NCBI GenBank assembly: GCA_963818985.1
Contig: CAWFUJ010000010.1
Span: forward strand, 186,001 to 250,000
Direction: 5' to 3'
DNA: 64,000 bases
From: JAFEDN01 sp963818985
Lineage (GTDB): Bacteria; Pseudomonadota; Gammaproteobacteria; Coxiellales; Coxiellaceae
Positions within the stretch are counted from its first letter, which is position 1. Each line of letters begins with the position of its first letter. This document shows positions 37,020 to 47,205 of the stretch, in pieces. The translations under genes and the position numbers were made by a program. The notes beneath the pieces were generated by a model, which did not search any database, had not been told where the DNA came from, and worked only from the letters and a program-made list of their open reading frames with translations.

Positions 37020-37475
37020 ATGATAAAAATCAGTAGGTTAGCTGATTATGCCTTGGTCGTGTTAAGTTATCTAATCGAGGCGCCTCGTTGTTGTTATAGT
37101 GCCGCAGTGCTGGCTGAGCGCACCACTTTATCCGTCCCTACCGTCAGTAAAGTTTTAAAGTTATTGAACGAAGCAAAATTGGTTACTTCCGTCCGCGGAG
37201 TAAATGGTGGTTATCGGCTAGTAAAAGAGCCAGAACAAATGAATTTGGTCGAAGTCATCAGCGCCGTCGATGGAGTCCCAGCGTTGACTGAATGTTGCTT
37301 GCCTAAAAATCAATGCGTACATGATTCGCACTGCCAAATGCGTTCACAATGGCAATTAATAAATCGAGTCATCATTCAAGTGTTAAGTCAATTTTCTATG
37401 GCGGATTTAAAGAAACCAGCTATTTTTGATGTCGACATACCAAAGGCATTATCCAGAGGAGTCGAACATGTCTAA
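37020..37475 (+). CDS. Rrf2-family SUF operon regulator
   Basis: A 151-residue transcription factor with an N-terminal winged helix (ISRLADYALVVLSYL, then VPTVSKVLKLL) and a C-terminal cluster-binding loop with three Cys (ECCLPKNQCVHDSHC). It matches the SUF-associated Rrf2 regulators that sense iron-sulfur cluster status. The overlap with sufB (ATG at 37468) and the operator at 36980-37000 indicate that it controls the suf operon and itself. The gene is intact although three genes downstream are broken. Confidence 0.92.
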   Translation: MIKISRLADYALVVLSYLIEAPRCCYSAAVLAERTTLSVPTVSKVLKLLNEAKLVTSVRGVNGGYRLVKEPEQMNLVEVISAVDGVPALTECCLPKNQCVHDSHCQMRSQWQLINRVIIQVLSQFSMADLKKPAIFDVDIPKALSRGVEHV

Positions 37476-38940
37476 GCAGGATAAATACCTCAAAGATATC
37501 GTTAACCAAACTTATCAACATGGTTTTGTGACCGATATTGATGCGGATCAAATTCCACCCGGGTTAAATGAAGACGTCATTCGGTTAATTTCTGCAAAAA
37601 AAAATGAACCTGAATTTTTGTTGCAATGGCGATTACAAGCTTATCGCCATTGGTTAACAATGAAAGACCCCGCAATGGGCGCATGTTAAAATTATCCTGC
37701 AATCGATTATCAAAGCATTAGTTATTATTCTGCGCCAAAATCAATAAAAATGCGCCCAAAAAGTTTAGATGAAGTGGATCCCAAATTATTAGAAACTTAT
37801 GAAAAATTAGGCATTCCTTTACATGAACGTGCGCGTTTAGCAGGTGTTGCGGTGGATGCGGTATTTGATAGTGTTTCAGTGGCGACCACATTTAAAGAAA
37901 AATTAGCAGAAGCTGGCGTTATTTTTTGTTCGTTTTCAGAAGCAGTGAAAAATCATCCTGAATTAGTGCAAAAATATTTAGGCACTGTGGTTCCTTATCG
38001 CGATAATTTTTATGCGGCATTAAATTCTGCTGTATTTAGTGATGGTTCATTTGTCTATATTCCCAAAGGCGTGCGCTGCCCGATGGAACTTTCCACTTAT
38101 TTTCGCATTAATAGCGCCAATACAGGTCAATTTGAACGCACATTAATTATTGCTGATGAAGACAGTTATGTGAGTTATTTAGAAGGTTGTACTGCGCCTA
38201 TGCGTGATGAAAATCAATTGCATGCAGCTGTGGTGGAATTAGTTGCATTAGATCGATGCGCAAATTAAATATTCCACCGTGCAAAATTGGTATCCAGGTG
38301 ATGAAGAAGGTCGAGGTGGTATTTATAATTTTGTGACCAAACGTGGTGCTTGTCGTGGTGTTCATTCGAAAATTTCTTGGACACAAGTTGAAACAGGTTC
38401 GGCCATTACTTGGAAATATCCCAGTGTGATTTTACAAGGCGATCATTCCGTTGGCGAATTTTATTCAGTGGCATTAACCAGTCATTATCAGCAAGCGGAT
38501 ACCGGCACTAAAATGATTCATATCGGCAAAAATACTACGAGCACGATTATTGCCAAAGGGATTTCTGCAGGCCATGGCCAAAATAGTTATCGAGGTTTAG
38601 TGCGAGTGTCGCCAACCGCTGAAAATGCGCGAAATTACACTCAATGTGATTCATTATTAATTGGCGATTTGTGCGGCGCACATACTTTTCCTTATATTGA
38701 AGTAAAAAATCCTAGCTGCGCAAGTGGAGCATGAAGCTTCAACTTCTAGAATTGGTGAAGACCAATTATTTTATTGTCGTCAACGCGGTATCAGCACTGA
38801 AGATGCTGTGTCCATGATAGTCAATGGTTTTTGTAAAGCAGGTATTTAAAGAATTGCCGATGGAATTTGCGGTAGAAGCGCAAAAATTAATGGAAGTGAG
38901 TTTAGAAGGGAGTTGTAATGATAATTCAAAGCGAATATGA
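37468..38940 (+). pseudogene. sufB: SufB, Fe-S scaffold subunit, multiply disrupted
   Basis: SufB normally forms the SufBCD scaffold on which Fe-S clusters are built. The coding sequence is highly recognisable (GVRCPMELSTYFRIN, GSAITWKYPSVILQGD, QADTGTKMIHIGKN) but is interrupted. A TAA at 37687-37689 follows the first 73 codons; frame changes occur near 38255, 38716 and 38841. Between lesions the protein is strongly conserved, so the damage is recent or an artefact of assembly. The true start, ATG at 37468, overlaps the regulator stop and has AGAGGAG ahead. The end overlaps sufC. Confidence 0.9.
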
Positions 38941-39711
38941 AAATAATGTTAACAATAAAAATTTACATGTTGCAGTCAATGAATAGAAATTCTTAAAGGC
39001 ATTAATTTGCAAATCAATCCAGGTGAAGTGCATGCCATTATGGGTCCCAATGGTTCTGGTAAAAGCACGTTGGCGAATGTTTAGCCGGACGAGAAGAATA
39101 TCAAGTCAATGCAAGGTGAAATATAATTTTATGATCAAGCATTTATTCATCATTATCGCCCGAAGCAGCGTGCAGTGACAGGATTATTTTTAGCATTTCA
39201 ATATCCCGTAGAAATTCCTGGAGTGAATAATCTATATTTTTTAAAAACTGCTTATAATAGTCTCAGAAAAACAACGTGACGAATCGACCTTAGATGCGTT
39301 TGATTTTATGAAATTAGTCAAAGAAAAAATGGCAATTATTAGAAATGGATGAAAAATTTTTAAATCGATCGGTCAATGAAGGATTTTCTGGCGGTGAAAA
39401 AAAACGTAATGAAATTTTACAAATGTTGATGTTAGAACCTAAATTGGCTATTTTAGATGAAACTGATTCCGGTTTGATATTGATGCATTGCAAATCGTTG
39501 CCCAAGGGGTAAATAGTTTGCGTAACAGCGAGACGATGCGATTATCGTAGTGACCCATTATCAACGTTTATTACATTATATTGAACCTGATTATGTGCAT
39601 GTATTGGCAAAAGGTAAAATTATTAAATCGGGCGATAAAAGCTTGGCATTGGCGTTGGAAGATCAAGGTTATCAAGAATTATTAGCTGGTTTTGCTACGG
39701 AGAAAGATTAA
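38918..39711 (+). pseudogene. sufC: SufC ATPase, multiply disrupted
   Basis: SufC is the ABC-type ATPase of the SufBCD complex. Its Walker A (MGPNGSGKSTLA), Q-loop (FLAFQYPVEIPGV), signature (GFSGGEKKRNEILQ) and switch (VVTHYQRLLHYIEPDYVHVL) are all present but in different frames. Frame changes occur near 38984, 39081, 39113, 39265, 39334, 39475 and 39530, and there is an in-frame TAA at 39124-39126. No segment could yield a full ATPase. This is the most damaged gene in the window. sufD begins with the A of its stop codon. Confidence 0.9.
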
Positions 39712-40989
39712 TGGCAGAGCTTTCCCCGATGTGGACAGAACAAGCCTTACGTCAAACGCAATCGGCAACTTTCATTCCTGAACAAGCTGAATTAAATGCT
39801 TGGCGCTTAGAACAGCTAAACCTTTTTCTGCAGCAAGGTCTGCCGACGCGCTTTGATGAAAATTGGAAATATACTTCGATATCGTCAATTGGTAAACAAT
39901 CATTTACGCAGAATGTGCCGAAATTTTCATTTAATAAAATTGATATCTCTGCTTATATTATTGAAGATACTTATCGTTTAGTTTTTATTAATGGTTCATT
40001 TATTGCTGAACTTTCATCCCTTGATGGCCTGCCAGACAAGGTGGTCTTAACTTCAGCTCAGTCTAAGCTGAGTAAGGCATATAAAGATCATTCATTATCG
40101 CCATTTATTTTCTTGAATGGCGCATTAATGACCGATGGATTTTTTTTGCAGGTGCCTGCAAATATAGAGCTTCTCCAACCCATTCATATTTTATATTTAA
40201 CAACGAAGTGATTTGCATGCTCCCCATATGCAGCACCCACGGCATAGTATTCAATTACAGGAAAATAGCAGTGCAATTGTGATAGAAGACTATTGCCAAT
40301 TATCATCCGGATCCTATTTTAATAATGTTGTGACTGAAATGACAATTGGTGATAATGCGCATTTGGATTTTTATAAAATACAACGAGAAAGTGACGACGC
40401 TTTTCATATTGCCAATACCATTGTTCAGCAACAGCAAAATAGTCGGGTTTGTGCTTACCACATTGGGACTGGAAGTCAATTAAGCCGTGATGATTTACAA
40501 TTTGCATTACAAGAATCAGGGGCCAGTTGTGAATTGATCGGTTTATACTATCCGAAACAACATCAGCTAATTGATTATCATACGCGTATTGATCATTTCC
40601 AATCGCATACCCATAGCCAACAATATTATAAAGGAATTTTGGCTGATTTTGGCAAGGGGGTTTTTAATGGAAAAATAATTGCCCATCCTTATGCACAGCA
40701 AGTCACAGCCAAACAGGCCAACCATAATTTGCTGTTATCAAAAACAGCAGAGATTAATACGAAGCCAGAATTAGAAGTTTACGCTGATAATGTCAAGTGC
40801 ACTCACGGCGCTACGGTGGGTAATATCGATAAAAATTCCTTGTTTTATCTACAGAGTCGTGGCATTAGCGCAGATGTGGCACAAAATTTATTATTAAGCG
40901 GATTTGCAAATGAAATTTTAGATCGTCTGCCTAATCGAACCATCGCCAATTTTATTCGCGAACAGATAATGGATTTATCTTATGAGTAA
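39711..40989 (+). pseudogene. sufD: SufD, Fe-S scaffold subunit, one-base frameshift
   Basis: SufD partners SufB in cluster assembly. The first 166 codons (ending ILYLTTK) stop at 40209-40211. The frame then resumes one base along (SDLHAPHMQHPRHSIQL) and continues to the normal C terminus with VKCTHGATVGNIDKNSLFYLQSRGI and ILDRLPNRTI. Skipping one surplus base near 40206 restores a protein of about 425 residues, the usual length. Only this single lesion is seen. The 3' end overlaps sufS by 8 bases. Confidence 0.85.
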
Positions 40990-42184
40990 GTCTGATTTTC
41001 CAATTTTTCAGCAAAAAATTCACGGCAAGCCGTTAGTTTATTTAGACAATGCTTCTAGCACACAAAAACCTCAAGTGGTGATTGACAGTATTCAAAATTT
41101 CTATGCTCATAACAATGCCAACATTCATCGCGGAGTACATACACTCAGTGAACGAGCAACTCAAGCTTACGAACTTGCTCGACAAAGCGTGCAGCGATTT
41201 CTTCATGCTAAAGATCAGCGAGAAATTATTTTTACTCGAGGAGTTACTGAATCAATTAATTTGGTTGCTAGCAGCTTCGGACGTTTATTTATAAAAGCGG
41301 GTGATGAGATTTTAATTTCTGAGATGGAGCACCATTCTAATATTGTGCCGTGGCAAATTGTATGTGAACAAACCGGGGCAAAAATAAAGGTTATTCCGCT
41401 CTATGATGATGGAAGTTTGGATATTGAAGCATATGCACGGTTATTAACTTCCCGCACTCGATTAGTTGCTCTTATGCATGTATCAAATGTTTTAGGTACC
41501 GTTAATCCCGTTAAACAGATGATTCACCTCGCGCATCAACAGCAAATACCGGTTTTATTAGATGGAGCCCAAAGCGCAGCACATTTAAAGATAGATGTCC
41601 AAGATTTAGATTGTGATTTTTATACATTTTCAAGCCATAAATTATATGGTCCAACTGGCCTTGGAGTTTTATATGGCAAAAGTAAATGGTTGGAAAAAAT
41701 GCCACCTTATCAAGGCGGAGGGGCGATGATTAAACGGGTCAGCTTTGCCAAAACTGATTATGCTGATTTTCCCAATAAATTTGAAGCGGGTACTCCACAT
41801 ATTTCGGGAGCTATTGGCTTGCAGGCCGCCATTGAATATATCGAAAAGATCGGTTTCCCAGCACTGATACAGCATGAACAGCAATTAACTCATTATACCA
41901 CTTTGCAACTGCAAAAAATTCCTGGTTTACGCATCATTGGCACTACCGCCGAAAAAACTGGGGTCTTTTCCTTCATCATGCCCCAGGCTCATCCGCATGA
42001 TATTGCGACTGTTTTAGATAGTGATGGTATAGCAGTACGCGCGGGTCACCATTGTGCAATGCCATTAATGGAGCGATTTGCGGTGCCTGCTACGACCAGA
42101 ATTTCTTTGGGAATTTATAATACTGAACAAGATATTGATTGCGCAGTAAACTCTTTACGAAAAGTTATCGATATTTTTTCTTGA
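40982..42184 (+). CDS. sufS: Cysteine desulfurase SufS
   Basis: A PLP-dependent desulfurase, 400 residues (E. coli SufS 406), supplying persulfide sulfur for Fe-S clusters. Class V aminotransferase features are present: HHSNIVPW near the cofactor, the PLP lysine in FSSHKLYGPTGLGVLYG, and the catalytic Cys in RAGHHCAMPLM. The gene is fully intact and overlaps the broken sufD, so it could still be translated and serve other sulfur acceptors, including SufU. Confidence 0.96.
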   Translation: MSKSDFPIFQQKIHGKPLVYLDNASSTQKPQVVIDSIQNFYAHNNANIHRGVHTLSERATQAYELARQSVQRFLHAKDQREIIFTRGVTESINLVASSFGRLFIKAGDEILISEMEHHSNIVPWQIVCEQTGAKIKVIPLYDDGSLDIEAYARLLTSRTRLVALMHVSNVLGTVNPVKQMIHLAHQQQIPVLLDGAQSAAHLKIDVQDLDCDFYTFSSHKLYGPTGLGVLYGKSKWLEKMPPYQGGGAMIKRVSFAKTDYADFPNKFEAGTPHISGAIGLQAAIEYIEKIGFPALIQHEQQLTHYTTLQLQKIPGLRIIGTTAEKTGVFSFIMPQAHPHDIATVLDSDGIAVRAGHHCAMPLMERFAVPATTRISLGIYNTEQDIDCAVNSLRKVIDIFS

Positions 42185-42192
42185 GGTGACGA

Positions 42193-42630
42193 GTGTCAGA
42201 TTTACGAGATTTATATCAAGAATTGATTATTGACCATAGTCGTTCGCCGCGTCACTTTGGCAAGTTAGAGCCGGCGGATTATACTCACGAGGGTTATAAT
42301 CCCTTATGTGGTGATAAGGTCACTTTATATTTATGCGAGCAACAAGGTAAAATTCAGGCTGTTAGTTTTGAAGGGTGCGGCTGTGCTATCTCAATTGCCT
42401 CAGCCTCCATGATGACAGAAGTTTTGCATGGGAAAACTAAAGAGGAAATCCAGATGCTTTTTGCTGATTTCCATCATTTAGTGACAACAGGTCGTGAGCT
42501 GAAATCTAATCAGCAACTAGAAAAATTAGTCGTACTCGCGGGGGTGGCAGAATTTCCAATGCGAGTTAAATGCGCGACATTAGCTTGGCACACGGTATTG
42601 GCGGCTTTAGGTTTACGGTATGAAGAATGA
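42193..42630 (+). CDS. sufU: Scaffold/sulfur-transfer protein SufU (IscU-like)
   Basis: A 145-residue IscU-fold protein of the SufU type, with the three conserved Cys in NPLCGD, FEGCGCAIS and RVKCATLAW; the insertion between the second and third Cys is characteristic of SufU. It accepts sulfur from SufS. The GTG start at 42193 follows the sufS stop by 8 bases with GAGGTGACGA ahead. Intact. Confidence 0.93.
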   Translation: MSDLRDLYQELIIDHSRSPRHFGKLEPADYTHEGYNPLCGDKVTLYLCEQQGKIQAVSFEGCGCAISIASASMMTEVLHGKTKEEIQMLFADFHHLVTTGRELKSNQQLEKLVVLAGVAEFPMRVKCATLAWHTVLAALGLRYEE

Positions 42631-42646
42631 GCATTCAGGAGAATTT

Positions 42647-43000
42647 ATGAAACAACAAATTTTAAGTTTTAGTCCAGCGGCCATTGAGCATATTAATAAG
42701 GCATTGACTCGCTATCCGGAGGGAGGATTTCGGTTATCTATTAAAAAAGCGGGCTGTACTGGTAATAAATATATCCCCGAAGTTGTGGCCCAGGCCAAAC
42801 CCGGAGATGAAGAATTTATCACTGAGGAAGGATTAAAAGTTTTTATTGATCCTGCCTCGATTGAAGCTATAAAAGGCACAAAAGTGGATATTATCAATAA
42901 AAGTTTAGGTCAAAAACAACTGACATTTATTAATCCTAATGCCGTGGGTGAATGCGGTTGCGGTGAAAGTTTTCATTTGAAAGAGGATAAACATGAGTAA
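42647..43000 (+). CDS. sufA: A-type Fe-S carrier (SufA/IscA-like)
   Basis: A 117-residue A-type carrier with the three cluster-binding Cys: one in KKAGCTGNKY and two in GECGCGESF near the end. It passes assembled clusters to apoproteins. The ATG at 42647 is preceded by CAGGAGAA; an upstream in-frame start at 42620 lies inside sufU and is less likely. The 3' end overlaps sufT by 8 bases. Intact. Confidence 0.9.
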   Translation: MKQQILSFSPAAIEHINKALTRYPEGGFRLSIKKAGCTGNKYIPEVVAQAKPGDEEFITEEGLKVFIDPASIEAIKGTKVDIINKSLGQKQLTFINPNAVGECGCGESFHLKEDKHE

Positions 43001-43529
43001 TGCAGAAATTGTTTATCTGCAGCGGGATTGTTATGTAGCCATGGTTCCATCAGGAGCAAAAATGAAGCTACATAAAGGCACTGAAGTGAAGATAACTCAG
43101 CAATTAGGCAATAGTTTTACTTTAGATGTATTTGGTAATTTAGCAAGATTAGATGGAAAAGACGCAGATGCATTAGGCAAACAGACGGCAGATCCATTAA
43201 CAACATTGCCAGCGGATGCAAGTGTTAAAGAACAAGTTTGGGCTATGCTCAAAACAGTTTACGATCCAGAAATTCCGGTAAATATAGTCGATTTAGGATT
43301 AGTGTATGATTGTCTTATTGATGAAGTTGATAATCATTATCGAATCACTGTGAATATGACTTTAACTGCACCTGGATGTGGAATGGGTCCTATGATTGCT
43401 GAGGACGCCAAACGTAAAATTGAGTGTATTCCTAAAGTGACCGAAGCGATAGTGAATGTGGTTTTTGATCCACCTTGGAGTCAAGATAAAATGTCTGAAG
43501 CAGCCAAATTAGAGTTAGGTCTATTTTAA
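42993..43529 (+). CDS. sufT: Fe-S assembly protein SufT (DUF59/MIP18 domain)
   Basis: A 178-residue protein with a short N-terminal domain and a C-terminal DUF59 (MIP18-like) domain: VWAMLKTVYDPEIPVNIVDLG, then LTAPGCGMGPMIAEDAKR with the conserved Cys, and VVFDPPWSQDKMSEAAK. SufT helps maturation of Fe-S proteins in bacteria that use SUF. It is the last gene of the suf cluster and is intact. Confidence 0.92.
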   Translation: MSNAEIVYLQRDCYVAMVPSGAKMKLHKGTEVKITQQLGNSFTLDVFGNLARLDGKDADALGKQTADPLTTLPADASVKEQVWAMLKTVYDPEIPVNIVDLGLVYDCLIDEVDNHYRITVNMTLTAPGCGMGPMIAEDAKRKIECIPKVTEAIVNVVFDPPWSQDKMSEAAKLELGLF

Positions 43530-43548
43530 AAGTAGAGTAGAGAAGCAT

Positions 43549-44841
43549 ATGAAAAATAATCCGCAAATCGGTTTTGTTAGTTTAGGTTGCCCCAAAGCAT
43601 TAGTGGATTCCGAACGAATAATTACCCAATTACGTGTTCAAGGCTATGAATTAGTCCCAACTTATAACAAAGCGGATTTAGTGATCGTCAATACCTGCGG
43701 TTTTATAGAATCAGCAGTAGAGGAATCCTTGGCGAGTATCCAAGAGGCTTTGCATGAAAATGGTAAAGTGATTGTGACCGGTTGTTTAGGTGCCAAAGCA
43801 GATATGATTCGCGAGCGCTGCCCAGGGGTCTTACATATTAGTGGACCGCAATCTTATGAATCTGTCATTAAAGCTGTTCAGCAACAATTACCGCCGCCCC
43901 CGCAGGATAAATTTACCAGCCTGGTTCCACCGCAAGGCATTAAATTGACTCCACGACATTATGCTTACTTGAAAATTTCCGAAGGATGTAATCATCGCTG
44001 CACATTCTGCATTATTCCTTCGATGCGCGGTAGATTGGTCAGTCGACCTATACAGGAAGTCATTAGCGAGGCTAAAAAACTTGCGGCTGCTGGCGTTAAA
44101 GAATTATTAGTAATTTCTCAAGACACCAGCGCCTATGGAGTTGATCTAAAATATGCAGATAATGCTCGTTTTATTTCACTGTGCGAGGCATTGGGTGAAT
44201 TAGGCATCTGGGTGCGCTTGCATTATGTCTATCCTTACCCACACGTTGATGAGGTGATTCCATTGATGGCTGCAGGTAAAATCTTGCCTTATCTAGATAT
44301 TCCTTTCCAACATGCCAGCTCACGAATTTTACGTTTAATGAAAAGACCTGCCAGCAGCGAAAATATTTTAGAGCGCTTAAAGAATTGGCGAGGTATTTGT
44401 CCAGACATCACCATTCGCAGTACTTTTATAGTTGGTTTTCCAGGTGAAACCGAGGCTGATTTTGCGGAGTTATTAAATTTCTTAGAGGAGGCGCAATTAG
44501 ATCGAGTGGGATGTTTTAAATATTCCCCAGTAGCCGGTGCTAAAGCCAATGAATTGCCTGACGCGGTAAGTGAAGCACTGCAAGAAGAGCGCTATCAGCG
44601 ATTCATGGAATGTCAGACAGTAATCAGCGAAAGGAGACTACGCGCTAAAATTAGTAAAACTATAATGGTACTCGTCGACCAAGTGGATGATGAAGGCGCT
44701 ATTGCTAGATCGATGAGTGATGCACCCGAAATTGATGGTCAGGTTTACATCGACAATGGCCATGATTTAATTGCTGGGAATTTAGCTATGGTTAAGATAC
44801 TTGATTCCTCCGAGCACGATTTATATGCGACGTTGATCTGA
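43549..44841 (+). CDS. rimO: Ribosomal protein uS12 methylthiotransferase RimO
   Basis: Radical-SAM enzyme adding a methylthio group to Asp of ribosomal protein S12; it needs two [4Fe-4S] clusters. The 430-residue product has the N-terminal UPF0004 domain with conserved Cys (VSLGCPKALVDSE; VNTCGFIESA; VTGCLG), the radical-SAM motif EGCNHRCTFCIIP, and a C-terminal TRAM domain. It lies 19 bases after sufT, so a Fe-S-dependent enzyme follows the Fe-S assembly genes. Confidence 0.96.
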   Translation: MKNNPQIGFVSLGCPKALVDSERIITQLRVQGYELVPTYNKADLVIVNTCGFIESAVEESLASIQEALHENGKVIVTGCLGAKADMIRERCPGVLHISGPQSYESVIKAVQQQLPPPPQDKFTSLVPPQGIKLTPRHYAYLKISEGCNHRCTFCIIPSMRGRLVSRPIQEVISEAKKLAAAGVKELLVISQDTSAYGVDLKYADNARFISLCEALGELGIWVRLHYVYPYPHVDEVIPLMAAGKILPYLDIPFQHASSRILRLMKRPASSENILERLKNWRGICPDITIRSTFIVGFPGETEADFAELLNFLEEAQLDRVGCFKYSPVAGAKANELPDAVSEALQEERYQRFMECQTVISERRLRAKISKTIMVLVDQVDDEGAIARSMSDAPEIDGQVYIDNGHDLIAGNLAMVKILDSSEHDLYATLI

Positions 44842-45031
44842 GTGACTGTATTATTCTAATAGAATCCGTAATTAGCCGATTGTCAGTTTGATTCAGATCG
44901 CCAGCTTCTATAATCAAACATCTACGCGATTTTTCAAAATTCTGAAAATTTCATATTGAGGTTATGTAGAAGAACTAGTAGCATATTGGAGTAGGCGATT
45001 AAATATTTTTAGATATGGGAAGGTGGAACAG

Positions 45032-46774
45032 ATGAATAACGATAATATTAATGCTATTAAAAAACTCGCTTTAGAAATAGATCAAAAGCAACACATCCTG
45101 TACGATCATCCCCATAATGTTAAAGCGCGGCGTAAAAAAGCTCTTTTAAAAAACCTCGAAGATGAAGCTTCCATTCCACCAGTGGAGTCCGGTAAGAACC
45201 CCCAGGAATTTGATAAACTAGTCGATGATTTAGTAACTTTTGTAAAAACCGGCAAAGGCCCCAGTGATTTACTCGATGCAGAGATGAAAAAGGATAAATC
45301 CTTATATGTGCAGTTGGCAGTTAAAATCCGAAAAAGTGACAAACTAGGAATAAAAAATTCAGCGGCGCTATCTCCTTTAGCATTTTCTATGGAAAACATC
45401 CGCACTTATCCTGATGTGTTTAAATATCTTCTCGACAATGGCGCTGATTATTCACATAACCAAATTGACCAAAAAACGTTAGTCGGTGTTTTATTATCTA
45501 ATAAAGATATTTTACTTGATGCGGCTGAATTTTTATTCAGAGCAGGTTATTTTGGATTGACAACCTATATGACATCGATTATTTATCGTCGGCCCAGTAT
45601 CCAATTTCGAGCAAAATTCGATAAAATAATATGGGAGCACAATCCTTTTCAATTTGCTCGAATGAATGAAGAAGTTTTTTTCCATGCATGCTACGAAGGT
45701 GACTTGAAGATGGTACAATATTGCCATCGCCAAGGAATAGATTTCCATTTGATCGATGGAAATACCTTACTGGGAAATGTTTGCAGCTTTGGTCATTTAG
45801 ACAGTCTAAAGTATTTATTGCATCATGGGACATTTAGTCAGTCTCAAATTGAAAACGGGCTCGTGTCCGCTGTCCAAAATGGCCAAGTGCAAATAGTTAA
45901 TTACTTACATAATTATTGCGAATTTAAAACAATACCAATAAACCAATTTTCCTTAGTAGGCGCCCTAGAACCATTTAATAATCCCGCTGCCACGTACCAT
46001 CGATATTTGAATCCTAATTTAAGTGTGGGCAGGCCGGGCTTTGAGAGAGAATTAGTTGCACTTCATAAAGACCAAAGAATTCAAATAGAAGCTATGTTGG
46101 GAATTGCAATTATGTATTTTAAAAAAGAGGATATTGCAAGAAATGCAGTGAATGAGATGAAATTAATGCAATTGGCTCTAACTTATCCATCCGTTAGTGA
46201 GGAAAAAGCAGAAGTACCAACACCTATATCTCTTTTAACGGCTATCAGTCACTTACCTCTGATAGATCTTTTTGCAGTAGAATACGCTATGTATCTGGTG
46301 GAATGTTCTATTAAGAAAAATACTACTCCAATTGAAATTTTAGGTCTTTTAGCGTATTTTTATAAACAATATGTTAAGAACGCAGCGCATATTGAAATAA
46401 CTGATCGAGAAATTTTGCATTATTCACTGAGTTGGGTCACTAGACACAACAATCCAGATAGTCTACAAGCCATTCAAGAAGCGAGCGAAGCTGGTTTAAT
46501 ACTCTATCCTCCTAAGAATACCGACCAGGCATTGTTACCAGAATCTCTATCTTGGCTGGTGCTGGGATATATTGTACTCCAAACTAATAGGACACCTGCC
46601 TTAATTCATACGTGGCGTGCATTGAACTCTAAAGAAAAGTGCCTCCATTGCGATACAGTTTTATTATCCAATAACCAAGAAATAACCTTTCTAGGTAATA
46701 TTACTAAAGAGGATAAATATGAAGCTACCAGCCCAAAGACAAATTTTGGAATACATCCAAATACTCTAGTTTAG
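45032..46774 (+). CDS. Ankyrin-like repeat protein, putative effector
   Basis: A soluble protein of about 580 residues with no signal peptide. Degenerate ankyrin-type repeats are visible at about residues 115-145 (VFKYLLDNGADYS) and 205-300 (FHACYEGDLKMVQYCHRQGIDFH; VCSFGHLDSLKYLLHHG; GLVSAVQNGQVQIVNYL). The C-terminal half is helical without recognised domain. ATG at 45032 is preferred because the GTG at 45023 overlaps the ribosome binding site GGAAGG. Such proteins in Legionellales are often secreted by the Dot/Icm system, but that is only inferred here. Confidence 0.7.
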   Translation: MNNDNINAIKKLALEIDQKQHILYDHPHNVKARRKKALLKNLEDEASIPPVESGKNPQEFDKLVDDLVTFVKTGKGPSDLLDAEMKKDKSLYVQLAVKIRKSDKLGIKNSAALSPLAFSMENIRTYPDVFKYLLDNGADYSHNQIDQKTLVGVLLSNKDILLDAAEFLFRAGYFGLTTYMTSIIYRRPSIQFRAKFDKIIWEHNPFQFARMNEEVFFHACYEGDLKMVQYCHRQGIDFHLIDGNTLLGNVCSFGHLDSLKYLLHHGTFSQSQIENGLVSAVQNGQVQIVNYLHNYCEFKTIPINQFSLVGALEPFNNPAATYHRYLNPNLSVGRPGFERELVALHKDQRIQIEAMLGIAIMYFKKEDIARNAVNEMKLMQLALTYPSVSEEKAEVPTPISLLTAISHLPLIDLFAVEYAMYLVECSIKKNTTPIEILGLLAYFYKQYVKNAAHIEITDREILHYSLSWVTRHNNPDSLQAIQEASEAGLILYPPKNTDQALLPESLSWLVLGYIVLQTNRTPALIHTWRALNSKEKCLHCDTVLLSNNQEITFLGNITKEDKYEATSPKTNFGIHPNTLV

Positions 46775-47205
46775 ACCTTTGTGGATAAGTGAGACTCAAG
46801 ATTTGCTTTAATTTTCAGTATATTTTCCTTGAATTGCTGGATTTCTTCGGTTGATAAATTTGCGAGAGCAATCGGACGCATGAGATCCATCATTTTGTAA
46901 ATTTTGGCAAGTACAGCCCGGCATTGTTGAGTAATAAATAAGGAATTAGAACGCCGATCTTTAGGATCAGGACGTTTTTCAATTAAATTTTCGGCGACTA
47001 ATTTATCCAATGGGCGAATCAAATTTTGCGGTTCTATTTCTAATAGGTTAGCAATTTCAATTTGAGTAGCTCCAGGCAGTCGCTCCACATTAATAATAAT
47101 TCGGCGCTCGATATTTGAAATTCCGATGGACTTGGTTTGGCTATTTAATAACCGTCGCCACAAGAGTGCGGTATCGCAAATTAAAAATTCAATATCATCA
47201 TTCAT
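46771..47205 (-). CDS. MarR-family transcriptional regulator
   Basis: A 144-residue winged-helix regulator of the MarR type: VERLPGATQIEIANLLEIEPQNLIRPLDKLVAENLIEKR in parts, followed by the wing DPKDRRSNSLFIT. It overlaps the 3' end of the transporter gene by 8 bases, so both are read from one promoter, and an inverted repeat 27 bases upstream of the transporter is a candidate operator. It probably controls the transporter in response to an unknown ligand. Confidence 0.9.
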   Translation of the reverse strand: MNDDIEFLICDTALLWRRLLNSQTKSIGISNIERRIIINVERLPGATQIEIANLLEIEPQNLIRPLDKLVAENLIEKRPDPKDRRSNSLFITQQCRAVLAKIYKMMDLMRPIALANLSTEEIQQFKENILKIKANLESHLSTKV

